Below are positions 30,084 through 38,312 of a stretch of 64,000 bases of DNA, one piece after another. The DNA is from Hoeflea sp. IMCC20628. GTDB lineage: Bacteria; Pseudomonadota; Alphaproteobacteria; Rhizobiales; Rhizobiaceae. The stretch covers positions 4,661,662 through 4,725,661 of the forward strand of contig NZ_CP011479.1 of the NCBI RefSeq assembly GCF_001011155.1, given 5' to 3'. Under the pieces are notes generated by a model that had not been told where the DNA came from, searched no databases, and saw only the letters and a program-made list of their open reading frames with translations. Within the stretch, counting starts at the first letter, position 1. The number at the start of each line of letters is the position of its first letter. The position numbers and the translations under genes are program-made.

Positions 30084-30527
30084 TCAAACCGGGTTGAGCC
30101 GCCAGACTGCGCGATTGAGTGCGGCTGCGGTGATAACCCAGGCCGCGTAAGGCACGAACAGCAAGGCTGCCAGCGGCGAGATCAAGCTGGCCATGGCGAT
30201 ATAGGCGAGAATGACGATGAGCAGCAGGCAAATGTCGATGAAGGCCAGATCCATGCGGTGACGGCCGAAAAACAGCCAGGACCAGGCGCCGTTGAAGATC
30301 AGTTGCAAAATCCAGAGCGCCATGACGATGCCAATGCCCCCGGCTTGCCAGACCAGCCAGCCGGAAACGCCGATGGCAATGTAAAGGATGGTCCAGACCA
30401 CCGGAAATGCCCAATTCGGCGGTGTCCAGGACGGACGGCGCAATTGCCGGTACCACGGGCCTGGTTTGAAGAAGGCGCCGCTCGATGCGGTCGCAAGCAC
30501 AAGCACGGCAAACACGATGGCGGACAT
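30084..30527 (-). CDS. tspO: TspO/MBR family protein
   Basis: A 147-residue protein with five membrane helices and the TspO signature: WYRQLRRPSWTPPNWAFPVVWTILY near the N-terminus and WSWLFF and WVITAAALNRAVWRLNP at the end. TspO binds porphyrins and in alphaproteobacteria (Rhodobacter, Sinorhizobium) modulates tetrapyrrole-linked regulation. It sits alone between ispG and a DUF2189 gene. Confidence 0.93.
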   Translation of the reverse strand: MSAIVFAVLVLATASSGAFFKPGPWYRQLRRPSWTPPNWAFPVVWTILYIAIGVSGWLVWQAGGIGIVMALWILQLIFNGAWSWLFFGRHRMDLAFIDICLLLIVILAYIAMASLISPLAALLFVPYAAWVITAAALNRAVWRLNPV

Positions 30528-30796
30528 TTCATATTCTCCGGTCGACTGGGCGGTGGCAGGAATAGCGAAGCTGCGGCCTGTAAGTGGGATCGTCGATCAT
30601 TCAAAGGTAGTGTGCCGGCGCAAATTTGCCAGAGCCACCGATGTGAGGGCGTCATGTGCAGTTGCTGCCGTTTCGCCATTCCGCCAATCCGTTGGACGTG
30701 TGTCTGCAGGGGTATCGCTTGATCAGGATCATTGTCGGAAGGCTGCCTTTTCGACACAAGCAGGGCTAGAGGTGCAGGGCAGAGAGGGAGGATGAC

Positions 30797-31579
30797 ATGA
30801 CAAACACCACGTCAGGGCTGGACCGCGTGCCGCCGATTCGTGAAATTTCGCTCAGCGATGTGAGCGCCAGCCTGAAGGAAGGATGGAGCGATTTTCGCGC
30901 ATATCCCGGGTTTGGCCTGTTCTTCGGCGGTATCTACATGCTCGGCGGCTGGCTGATCCTTGGTTTTCTCACCCGTATCGGCGCGCCATGGATGATCATT
31001 CCGCTGGCCATCGGCTTTCCCTTGCTCGGTCCATTCGTTGCGGTAGGACTTTATGAAATCAGCCGCCGTCGGCAGCAGGGTGAACCGGTGACCCGCAAGG
31101 GGGTTCTGGCGCAGGTGTTTCATCAGCGCGAACGTCAGCTCGGCTGGATGGCCTTTGTGGTGATGTTCATTTTCTGGATCTGGGTTTACCAGGTCCGGTT
31201 GCTGTTCGCGCTGTTTCTTGGCTTCAAGTCGTTTTCCAGCTGGGACCGTTTTGTCGATATCGTGCTGTCGACACCGGAAGGCTGGGGGTTTTTGCTGGTA
31301 GGCACGATTGTTGGCGCCTTTCTGGCATCGGTGCTGTTTTCGACAACCGTGATCGCCTTGCCGATGCTGGCCGAGCGCGAGGTGGATTTCGTCACCGCCA
31401 TGATCACCAGCATTGCTGCCGTGATGAAGAACCCGCTGCCAATGTTTGCGTTCGGATTTGTGGTCGGTGTCATTACGCTTGTGGCATTGCTGCCGGCATT
31501 TGTCGGGCTGTTGGTGGCCTTGCCGGTGCTCGGCCATGCAACCTGGCATCTTTACCGCAAGGTGACGGCGCCGACGTGA
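30797..31579 (+). CDS. DUF2189 integral membrane protein
   Basis: A 260-residue inner-membrane protein with about six hydrophobic helices. The N-terminal REISLSDVSASLKEGWSDFRAYPGFGLFFGG is the DUF2189 hallmark. Function unknown; some family members sit near cytochrome oxidase genes, but no such gene is nearby. AGGGAGG lies just upstream of the ATG. It converges on the ArsR-family gene, with 7 bp between stop codons. Confidence 0.85.
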   Translation: MTNTTSGLDRVPPIREISLSDVSASLKEGWSDFRAYPGFGLFFGGIYMLGGWLILGFLTRIGAPWMIIPLAIGFPLLGPFVAVGLYEISRRRQQGEPVTRKGVLAQVFHQRERQLGWMAFVVMFIFWIWVYQVRLLFALFLGFKSFSSWDRFVDIVLSTPEGWGFLLVGTIVGAFLASVLFSTTVIALPMLAEREVDFVTAMITSIAAVMKNPLPMFAFGFVVGVITLVALLPAFVGLLVALPVLGHATWHLYRKVTAPT

Positions 31580-31586
31580 AAACGGG

Positions 31587-31916
31587 TCAGGTACAAGAAA
31601 TCTGGCGGATGACCGGTTGGCAGAGGTCAGGCTTGCCGCCGCAGCAATCCTCAAGCAGGAATCCCAGGAGGCCGCTGATACCGGAGTGATCTGCATGGTA
31701 GCGCACATTGCGGCCGTCGCGGACGCGGCGAACCAGTCCGGCCTTGAGCAAAATGCCGAGATTGGTCGACATGGTGTTCTGGCGGACGCCGAGACGGTCG
31801 CCGATTTCACCTGACGCCAGTCCTTCGGGGCCCGCGGCGACCAGAAGCCGGAACACGGCCAGCCGGGTTTCTTGGCTCAAGGCTGAAAATGCATCCAAGG
31901 CGGTTTGCTGCTCCAT
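31587..31916 (-). CDS. ArsR-family transcriptional regulator
   Basis: A 109-residue winged-helix repressor. MEQQTALDAFSALSQETRLAVFRLLV starts the domain, and QNTMSTNLGILLKAGLVRRVRDGRNVRYHAD covers the recognition helix and wing. The N-terminal ELCV-type metal box is absent, but the C-terminus EDCCGGKPDLCQP carries three cysteines, a tail seen in rhizobial ArsR proteins and likely a metalloid or metal site. It lies 64 bp downstream of the RpiR gene on the same strand. No arsenic genes are adjacent. Confidence 0.88.
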   Translation of the reverse strand: MEQQTALDAFSALSQETRLAVFRLLVAAGPEGLASGEIGDRLGVRQNTMSTNLGILLKAGLVRRVRDGRNVRYHADHSGISGLLGFLLEDCCGGKPDLCQPVIRQISCT

Positions 31917-31980
31917 GACCCAATGGATATTGGATGCAGCCGGTTTGCACAAGCGGCGGCTTAAAAGCCTCGGAACGGTT

Positions 31981-32826
31981 CTACCGCCCCGACGGGTTGT
32001 TCCAGTGGATATCTTCAAGTGTCTGCATGCGGGTGCGGGCGCTTTCCGATTGGGCGCACGAGACGCGGTCGATCAGTGCTTCGGCCAGCGCCAGCAGTGC
32101 AATGCTTGAATCCCAGGTCCGGTTGGTGTCGACGACGCAGGGAAGCACCACCCGAGCCGAACGGGCGATAGGTGACAGCCAGGGGTCGGTGATGAGCAGG
32201 ATGCGGGCCTTGCGTTCGACCATCAATTCTCCAAGCCGGACCAGATCGGCCTGATAGCGGCGGATATCGAACAACACCACGACATCGCCGGGCCGCACGT
32301 CGAGCAACTGGTCGCGCCAGGTCGAGGTTTGCCCGCCAAAGTGTTTGACGTTGGGACGGATGATCCGGAGATGTGCGGCCATGTAAGCGGCGATGGAGTC
32401 GGAGAACCTGCCGCCCAGCAGGTAGCAGGTCGACTTGTGATCCGAAAGCAAGTCGCAGGCCGCCTCGAACTCGCTTTCGGGCACGGCTCTGACGGTCGCC
32501 TCGAGATTGGCAGCGATGTTTGCAAAACTTGCCTTCAGCGCCGGGTTGTCGGTGACCGGTCCGGTGCTGCGGGCGCGCTCCAGCGGCGACATCAACTGTG
32601 CCTGAACATCGGCGCGCAGGACGCGCTGGAACTCCGGATAGGAGTTGAAGCCGAGGCGGGCGACAAAGCGCAGCACCGTCGGCGCGCTGGTGCCGGCGAG
32701 CGCTGCGAGCTCGGCGATCGTCGACAATCCGATGCTGGGATAATTGGCAAGAAACGCGTGGGCGATTTTTTTCTCGGCGCCGGGCAAGGTGCCAAGTGCA
32801 GCCTGAACCTGTTCGCGTATGGCCAT
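31981..32826 (-). CDS. MurR/RpiR-family regulator of the adjacent cluster
   Basis: A 281-residue regulator with an N-terminal HTH_6 domain (about 1-75: GLSTIAELAALAGTSAPTVLRFVARLGF) and a C-terminal SIS phosphosugar-type domain (about 120-260: TCYLLGGRFSDSIAAYMAAHL, PGDVVVLFDIRRY, ILLITDPWLSPIA). RpiR proteins sense sugar phosphates or other small metabolites. It is divergent from the N-formylglutamate amidohydrolase/TRAP/dehydrogenase genes; a perfect inverted repeat spans the shared region, so it is probably their regulator. The inducer is unknown. Confidence 0.9.
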   Translation of the reverse strand: MAIREQVQAALGTLPGAEKKIAHAFLANYPSIGLSTIAELAALAGTSAPTVLRFVARLGFNSYPEFQRVLRADVQAQLMSPLERARSTGPVTDNPALKASFANIAANLEATVRAVPESEFEAACDLLSDHKSTCYLLGGRFSDSIAAYMAAHLRIIRPNVKHFGGQTSTWRDQLLDVRPGDVVVLFDIRRYQADLVRLGELMVERKARILLITDPWLSPIARSARVVLPCVVDTNRTWDSSIALLALAEALIDRVSCAQSESARTRMQTLEDIHWNNPSGR

Positions 32827-32867
32827 TGCGGGTTCCCCGATTTCGATCTGCGGAAGGTGTAATAAAA

Positions 32868-32930
32868 ATTACAGGATTGACAACGATGGGGCAATCCTAA
32901 TCAATGTTACGAATAGAGAAATCCTGTAAT
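32868..32930. promoter_or_regulatory. Inverted-repeat operator in the divergent rpiR region
   Basis: Perfect 11-bp inverted arms ATTACAGGATT (32868-32878) and AATCCTGTAAT (32920-32930), 41 bp apart. A nested pair GGATTG (32874) and CAATCC (32892) lies inside. A TTGACA hexamer (32877-32882) could be the -35 of the rightward genes. The layout fits two oppositely oriented regulator sites that loop or bind a tetramer, most simply the neighbouring RpiR protein. Confidence 0.6.
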
Positions 32931-32955
32931 CGGCTGCCGGGGATCTGTTTGCAAA

Positions 32956-33750
32956 ATGCATGACGACGTGCTGATCCAATCACCAGAAGGGCCGGCTTTT
33001 GCTGTCCGCCGTCCCGACGGGGCAAGCGAGATTGTGCTTGTCTGCGAGCATGCCTCCAAAGCCATGCCGAAATCACTGGGAACCTTGGGGCTGGATGCTG
33101 CGGCGCTGGACAGCCACATCGCCTGGGATATAGGGGCGTTGGGTGTTGCCGAGATGCTGTCGGACGGTCTCGATGCGACGCTGGTCTCGCAACGGTTCTC
33201 GCGGCTGGCCTATGACTGCAACCGCCCGCCGGAATCGCCAGGCGCCTACCCCGAGCGCAGCGAGATTTTCGACGTGCCCGGAAATGCGGGCCTCAGTGCT
33301 GCTGAAAAAACATATCGCGCTGATGCGCTGTATCATCCGTTTCACAACGCCGTAGATGCGCTGATCGACAGCCGTTTGGCGCAGGGGCGAAATGTGGTTC
33401 TGGTGACGATTCACTCTTTCACACCGGTCTATTTCGGCAAGCTGCGCGATGGATATCTGGGTATCCTGCACGATAACGACAGCAGGCTGGCCGATGCCAT
33501 GCTGGCTGCGGCCGCGTCGGCAAGGACCGACAAGGTGAGCAGGAACTATCCTTATGGTCCGGAGGACGGTGTCACCCATACGCTCAAGCGGCATGGATTG
33601 ACCAGACAGATCGCCAACGTCATGCTTGAGATCCGCAACGATCTCATTTCCGACGATGCCGGCCAGACCATCTGGGCCAAGCGAATCGGGGAGCTTCTTG
33701 AAATGTCGCTTGAGCGGCTGAACGCAGAAGGGGGGCATCATCGTGCATGA
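32956..33750 (+). CDS. N-formylglutamate amidohydrolase-like protein
   Basis: A 264-residue zinc-hydrolase-like protein of the N-formylglutamate amidohydrolase family. Visible motifs include VLVCEHASKAMP, DSHIAWDIGALGVAEML, VSQRFSRLAYDCNRPPESPGAYPERSE, VLVTIHSFTPVY and MLEIRNDLI. It is not in a histidine-utilisation cluster: it begins a run with a TRAP transporter, a glutamine-synthetase-like ligase and two dehydrogenases. A role cleaving a gamma-glutamyl or N-acyl-glutamate intermediate is inferred from that context. Confidence 0.88.
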   Translation: MHDDVLIQSPEGPAFAVRRPDGASEIVLVCEHASKAMPKSLGTLGLDAAALDSHIAWDIGALGVAEMLSDGLDATLVSQRFSRLAYDCNRPPESPGAYPERSEIFDVPGNAGLSAAEKTYRADALYHPFHNAVDALIDSRLAQGRNVVLVTIHSFTPVYFGKLRDGYLGILHDNDSRLADAMLAAAASARTDKVSRNYPYGPEDGVTHTLKRHGLTRQIANVMLEIRNDLISDDAGQTIWAKRIGELLEMSLERLNAEGGHHRA

Positions 33751-33807
33751 ATGTACCTATCCGGCCGGCCAAAGCGGCCAGTCATGCTGTGCGGGGGACG
33801 TGCAGGC

Positions 33808-34335
33808 ATGAGATTCCTTGAAAACTACATCCGCACCGTCGACGCCTTCAACCGGCGTGTCGGGCGATTTGCGATGTACCTGATCTTCGCGCTGATGGGC
33901 GTGCTGTTCTGGTCTTCGATCTCGAAATATGCCGGCTCTCCAGCATTGTGGACGCTCGAATTGGCCCAGTTCATCATGGTTGGGTACTACCTGCTCGGCG
34001 GCGCCTATTCGATGCAGATGGGTGATCATGTGCGGATGGACCTGATCTATGGCAGCTGGTCGCCGCGCCGCAAGGCGGCGATCGATTCAGTCACGGTGTT
34101 GTTTCTGATCTTCTATCTCTGCGTGCTGCTTTATGGCGGAATCTCGAGCACGACCTATGCAATCGAGTGGGGCGAGCGGGCGCATTCTGTCTGGCGGCCT
34201 TACATGTGGCCGGTCAAGGTCGTCGCTGTCATCGGCATTCTGCTGATGCTGCTGCAGACCACGGCCGAATTGTTTCGTGACATTCTTTTCCTGCGCGGCG
34301 TCAGCGTAAACCATGCAAGTGAGGCGGGCCTTTGA
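33808..34335 (+). CDS. TRAP transporter small permease (DctQ family)
   Basis: The small membrane subunit of a tripartite ATP-independent periplasmic transporter, 175 residues with four helices. Family segments include LLGGAYSMQMGDHVRMDLIYG and the final helix after VWRPYMWPVKV. The start MRFLENYIRTV is chosen as the usual DctQ beginning; in-frame ATG codons upstream are possible. It overlaps the large permease gene by 4 bp. Confidence 0.92.
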   Translation: MRFLENYIRTVDAFNRRVGRFAMYLIFALMGVLFWSSISKYAGSPALWTLELAQFIMVGYYLLGGAYSMQMGDHVRMDLIYGSWSPRRKAAIDSVTVLFLIFYLCVLLYGGISSTTYAIEWGERAHSVWRPYMWPVKVVAVIGILLMLLQTTAELFRDILFLRGVSVNHASEAGL

Positions 34336-35666
34336 GCTACGAACTTATCGCGCTGTTCATGTTTGCCTCGATGATGGCGCTGCTCCTGACCGGGCAACGG
34401 GTGTTTGGCGTTATCGGCGCGGTCGCCGTGATTGCCGCTCTGCCGCTGTGGGGTACGGGTGGTGTCGAGATCGCGTTTACGCAATCGATCAAGCTTATGA
34501 AGTGGTATCCGCTGCTGACGCTGCCGATGTTCATTTTCATGGGCTACATGCTGTCGGAAAGCCGCATTGCCGACGATCTCTACCGGATGTTTCATGTCTG
34601 GTTCGGCCCGGTTCCGGGCGGGCTCGCCATAGGCACGATTTTCCTGATGGTGGTGATTTCGGCGATGAACGGCTTGTCCGTCGCCGGTATGGCGATCGGG
34701 GCAACGATTGCCCTGCCGGAACTGCTCAGGCGCAACTACGACAAGGTGATGATCACGGGTGTGATCCAGGGCGGGTCCTCACTCGGAATTCTCATTCCGC
34801 CCTCGGTGGTGCTGGTGCTTTATGGCATGATTGCGCGCCAGCCGGTCAGTCAGCTGTGGCTTGCGGGTGTCTTCCCGGGCTTGCTGATGGCCGGGCTGTT
34901 CATCCTTTATATTTTCGTGCGCTGCCAGTTGCAGCCGCATCTCGGACCGCCGCTTCCCAAGGAAGAGCGCGACGCTATCACCTGGAAAGAGCGGATCAGT
35001 CTGCTCAGAGCGGGCATCCTGCCGTTCATGATCTTCTTCCTGATGAACGGTCTGTTCCTGATGGGATATACCAGTCTGGTGGAAAGCTCGGCGGTGGGTG
35101 CGGTGTCTTCGATGGCGGCCGCGCTGATCAAGGGCCGTCTGAACCGTGAAGTGATGGAAAACGTCATGCGCAAGACGCTCGGCATTTCCTGCATGTTCAT
35201 GTGGATCATTCTGGCGGCTCTGTGTTTCGGCGCGGTGTTTGATGGTCTGGGCGCGGTGCGCGCCATCGAGAATTTCTTCCTCGGGCAGCTCGGCCTCGAG
35301 CCTTGGCATGTGCTGATCCTCATGCAGCTGAGCTTCCTGCTGATGGGAACATTCCTTGATGATACAGCGATGCTGGTGATCGTGGCGCCGCTCTATGTGC
35401 CGCTGGTCAAGATCCTTGGCTTCGATCTGGTCTGGTATGGTGTGCTCTACACGATCACTTGCCAGATCGCTTACATGACGCCACCATTCGGCTACAATCT
35501 GTTCCTGATGCGCGCGATGGCGCCACCGGAAATCAAACTGCGTCATATCTATCAGTCTGTCATTCCCTTCGTTGCGGTCATGCTGCTCACATTGGTGATC
35601 GTGATGATGTTCCCGGAAATCGCATTGTGGCTGCCGGAGCAATTCCGCGGCAAACTCCGGGGCTGA
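34332..35666 (+). CDS. TRAP transporter large permease (DctM family)
   Basis: The 12-helix transport subunit of the TRAP system, 444 residues. It starts at a TTG codon overlapping the DctQ stop (TTGA), with translational coupling as the likely mode. Family features include LTGQRVFGVIGAVAVIAA, LFIFMGYML, GGSSLGILIPPSVVLVLYG and DDTAMLVIVAPLYVPL. It couples sodium or proton flux to uptake of substrate delivered by the DctP protein. Confidence 0.95.
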   Translation: MSYELIALFMFASMMALLLTGQRVFGVIGAVAVIAALPLWGTGGVEIAFTQSIKLMKWYPLLTLPMFIFMGYMLSESRIADDLYRMFHVWFGPVPGGLAIGTIFLMVVISAMNGLSVAGMAIGATIALPELLRRNYDKVMITGVIQGGSSLGILIPPSVVLVLYGMIARQPVSQLWLAGVFPGLLMAGLFILYIFVRCQLQPHLGPPLPKEERDAITWKERISLLRAGILPFMIFFLMNGLFLMGYTSLVESSAVGAVSSMAAALIKGRLNREVMENVMRKTLGISCMFMWIILAALCFGAVFDGLGAVRAIENFFLGQLGLEPWHVLILMQLSFLLMGTFLDDTAMLVIVAPLYVPLVKILGFDLVWYGVLYTITCQIAYMTPPFGYNLFLMRAMAPPEIKLRHIYQSVIPFVAVMLLTLVIVMMFPEIALWLPEQFRGKLRG

Positions 35667-35709
35667 AATGAGCAAATCCGAAGAAGACAAAACGAAAAAG
35701 GAGAACAGC

Positions 35710-36762
35710 ATGAGCAATATCAAGAGGCGTCAATTTCTCACCAAGGCCGGTGTTGTCGCTGGCGCGGCCGCCGGAACAGCACTCGCGGCTCCCGCTGCCA
35801 TTGCCCAGGAACCGATCCGCTGGCGCATGCAGACCTATGCCGGTGCGACACTCGGCCAGTTCGTCACCCAGCCTTTCGTTGATGCCTTCAACAAGGCCGC
35901 CAATGGCGAAATGGTGATCGAGCTGTTCTTCGCCGACCAGATCGTGCCGACAGGCGAATTGTTCCGCGCCATGCAGGCTGGAACCATCGATGCCGTGCAT
36001 TCGGATGACGATTCCATGGCGTCGCCGGTGGAAGTGGGTCTGTTCGGCGGGTACTTCCCGTTCGCAACCCGCTCGATCCTCGATGTGCCGGTCTTGTTCC
36101 AGCAGTACGGCCTGGCCGACATCTGGCGCGAAGCCTATAATGGCACAGGCGTTGTCTGGCTTTCGGCTGCTGGCCAGGACCCGTGCAACTTCAACACCAA
36201 GAAGGAAATCAAGAGCGTTGCCGATCTCGACGGCCTGAAGCTCTACACCTTCCCGACGGCCGGCCGCTTCCTCACCCAGTTCGGTGTGGTTCCGGTGTCG
36301 ATTCCTTATGAAGATGCAGAAGTCGCGGTTCAGACTGGCGAGCTCGACGGCATGTCCTGGTCGGGCATCACCGAAGACTACACCGTTGGCTGGGCCGACG
36401 TGACCGACTACTTCCTGACCAACAACATCTCGGGCGCCTGGATCGGCTCCTGGTTTGCCAATGAAGACAAGTGGAACGCTCTGCCGGAACATCTCAAGGC
36501 GCTCTACATCTCCTGCATGGAAGCAACCCACACCTTCCGCAACCAGTGGTACTGGGGCGGCGAAGCCAAGCTGCGCGCCACCGGCGACAAGCTGCAGCTT
36601 CGCTCGGTTCCCGCTTCCGAGTGGAAGCAGGTCGAAGATGCCGCCGTGAAGTTCTGGGATGAAGTGGCCGCGGAAAGCGAAACCAAGGCCAAGGTGATTT
36701 CCGTCTTCAAGGACTACAACAAGGTGATTAACAGCGCCGGCTTCCCTTACGGCGAAAGCTGA
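35710..36762 (+). CDS. TRAP transporter periplasmic binding protein (DctP family)
   Basis: A 350-residue periplasmic solute-binding protein with a twin-arginine-like signal (IKRRQFLTKAGVVAGAAAGTALAAPAAIAQ). The mature domain has the DctP pattern: FVDAFNKAANGEMVIELF, the central GLKLYTFPTAGRFLTQFG segment, and QTGELDGMSWSG. AAGGAG lies upstream of the ATG. The ligand is unknown; aromatic residues (WRMQTY, MSWSG) are in pocket positions. A terminator follows, so the transporter genes may form a unit separate from the ligase. Confidence 0.92.
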   Translation: MSNIKRRQFLTKAGVVAGAAAGTALAAPAAIAQEPIRWRMQTYAGATLGQFVTQPFVDAFNKAANGEMVIELFFADQIVPTGELFRAMQAGTIDAVHSDDDSMASPVEVGLFGGYFPFATRSILDVPVLFQQYGLADIWREAYNGTGVVWLSAAGQDPCNFNTKKEIKSVADLDGLKLYTFPTAGRFLTQFGVVPVSIPYEDAEVAVQTGELDGMSWSGITEDYTVGWADVTDYFLTNNISGAWIGSWFANEDKWNALPEHLKALYISCMEATHTFRNQWYWGGEAKLRATGDKLQLRSVPASEWKQVEDAAVKFWDEVAAESETKAKVISVFKDYNKVINSAGFPYGES

Positions 36763-36782
36763 GCTGACAACCGCCAAGACTA

Positions 36783-36813
36783 CCGCCTCCCGACTTGCTT
36801 CGGGGGGCGGTTT
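36783..36813 (+). terminator. Terminator or attenuator after dctP
   Basis: Stem CCGCCTCCCGA (36783-36793) pairs with TCGGGGGGCGG (36800-36810), with one G-T pair and a TTT tail. It lies between the TRAP genes and the ligase gene, possibly reducing read-through. Confidence 0.7.
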
Positions 36814-36872
36814 GGCGCTACAGCGCCTCTCATATCCAAGCCCTACGGGGACGCTTATCAGGATCAGATCAC

Positions 36873-38237
36873 ATGGCTGGAAACCTTTCCTTTGACGAAT
36901 TGAAATCTGCCGCCAAATCAGGCGCCATCGATACGGTGCTGGTGTGCTGTGTCGACATGCAGGGACGGCTGATGGGCAAGCGTTTTCATGTCCAGAACTT
37001 CATCAATTCCAGCCATGAAGAAACCCATTGCTGCAACTACATGCTGGCGACCGACATCGAAATGGCGACGCCAGACGGCTATGCGACGACCAGTTGGCAG
37101 GCGGGCTATGGCGATTATGTGATGAAGCCCGATCTTTCGACCATGCGCCGCGTGCCCTGGCTTGAAGGCACCGCCATGGTGCTGTGTGATCTGCTTGATC
37201 ACCATACCCACAAGCCGGTACCGCAGTCGCCGCGCCAGATCCTGAAGGTGCAGATCGCCCGGCTCAAGGAGCTCGGCTATGAAGCGATGATGGCGACAGA
37301 GCTGGAGTTTTTCCTGTTCGAGCAGAGCTTCCGCGAACTGGCTCAGTCGGGTTATCGCGAGTTGACCCCGATCAGCGCCTACAATGAAGATTACCATATC
37401 CTGCAGACCACCAAGGAAGAGGGCGTCATGCGCCCGATACGCAATCACCTCTTCGCCGCAGGCATTCCGATTGAAAACTCCAAGGGCGAAGCCGAGGCCG
37501 GTCAGGAAGAGCTCAATATCCGCTATGCCGAAGCGCTCGATTGCGCTGATCACCACACCATTGCCAAGCACGCGGTCAAGGAAATTGCCTGGGCGCAGGG
37601 GCGCTCGGTGACATTCCTGCCGAAATGGAAGGCCGACAAGGTCGGCTCGTCGTCGCATGTGCATATGTCGCTTTGGCAGGGCAAGACGCCGGCGTTCCGG
37701 GATGAAAATGGCGCGCATGGGATGTCGGAGCTGATGCGTCATTTCATGGCAGGCCTGATCGAATATGCCCCCGATTACACCTGTTTCCTGGCGCCTTATG
37801 TCAACAGCTACAAGCGCTTCATGAAGGGCACATTCGCACCGACCCGCACGGTCTGGTCGGTTGACAACCGCACCGCAGGTTTTCGCCTGTGCGGTGAGGG
37901 CAGCAAGGCGGTTCGCGTCGAATGCCGCATTGGCGGCTCGGACATGAACCCCTATCTCGCCCAGGCCGCCTTGCTGGCTGCTGGTATCAAGGGAATCGAA
38001 AACAAGCTGGAACTGGCGCCGCCGACAGGCGGTGACATCTACGAGAATGCAGAGGCCAAGCACATTCCCTCGACGCTGCGCACGGCCATCGAAACATTGC
38101 GCGGCTCGAAGATGCTGCGCGAGGCGATGGGGGATGCAGTGGTTGACCACTATGTCCGCTGCGCCGAGTGGGAACAGGAAGAATTCGACAAGGCAGTGAC
38201 CGATTGGGAAATCGCCCGCGGGTTCGAGCGGGCCTGA
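36873..38237 (+). CDS. Glutamine synthetase-like gamma-glutamyl-amine ligase
   Basis: A 454-residue glutamine synthetase superfamily protein of the PuuA-like, short type. GS motifs: the Glu-rich MATELEFFLFE metal site, NIRYAEALDCADHH, SSSHVHMSLW and the RTVWSVDNRTAGFR and RVECRIGGSDMNPYLA substrate/ATP segments. The Tyr adenylylation tail of GlnA is absent. Such ligases (PuuA, IpuC, GlnA4) attach glutamate to amines or amino alcohols. With the dehydrogenases it suggests gamma-glutamylation of an amine substrate; this is inference. Confidence 0.9.
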   Translation: MAGNLSFDELKSAAKSGAIDTVLVCCVDMQGRLMGKRFHVQNFINSSHEETHCCNYMLATDIEMATPDGYATTSWQAGYGDYVMKPDLSTMRRVPWLEGTAMVLCDLLDHHTHKPVPQSPRQILKVQIARLKELGYEAMMATELEFFLFEQSFRELAQSGYRELTPISAYNEDYHILQTTKEEGVMRPIRNHLFAAGIPIENSKGEAEAGQEELNIRYAEALDCADHHTIAKHAVKEIAWAQGRSVTFLPKWKADKVGSSSHVHMSLWQGKTPAFRDENGAHGMSELMRHFMAGLIEYAPDYTCFLAPYVNSYKRFMKGTFAPTRTVWSVDNRTAGFRLCGEGSKAVRVECRIGGSDMNPYLAQAALLAAGIKGIENKLELAPPTGGDIYENAEAKHIPSTLRTAIETLRGSKMLREAMGDAVVDHYVRCAEWEQEEFDKAVTDWEIARGFERA

Positions 38238-38312
38238 CCGTAACACCAAACACAAATGATCAACGGCTGGCACTGCACGGATACGTGGCGGGGCCGCCGA
38301 AGGAGACAAGCA

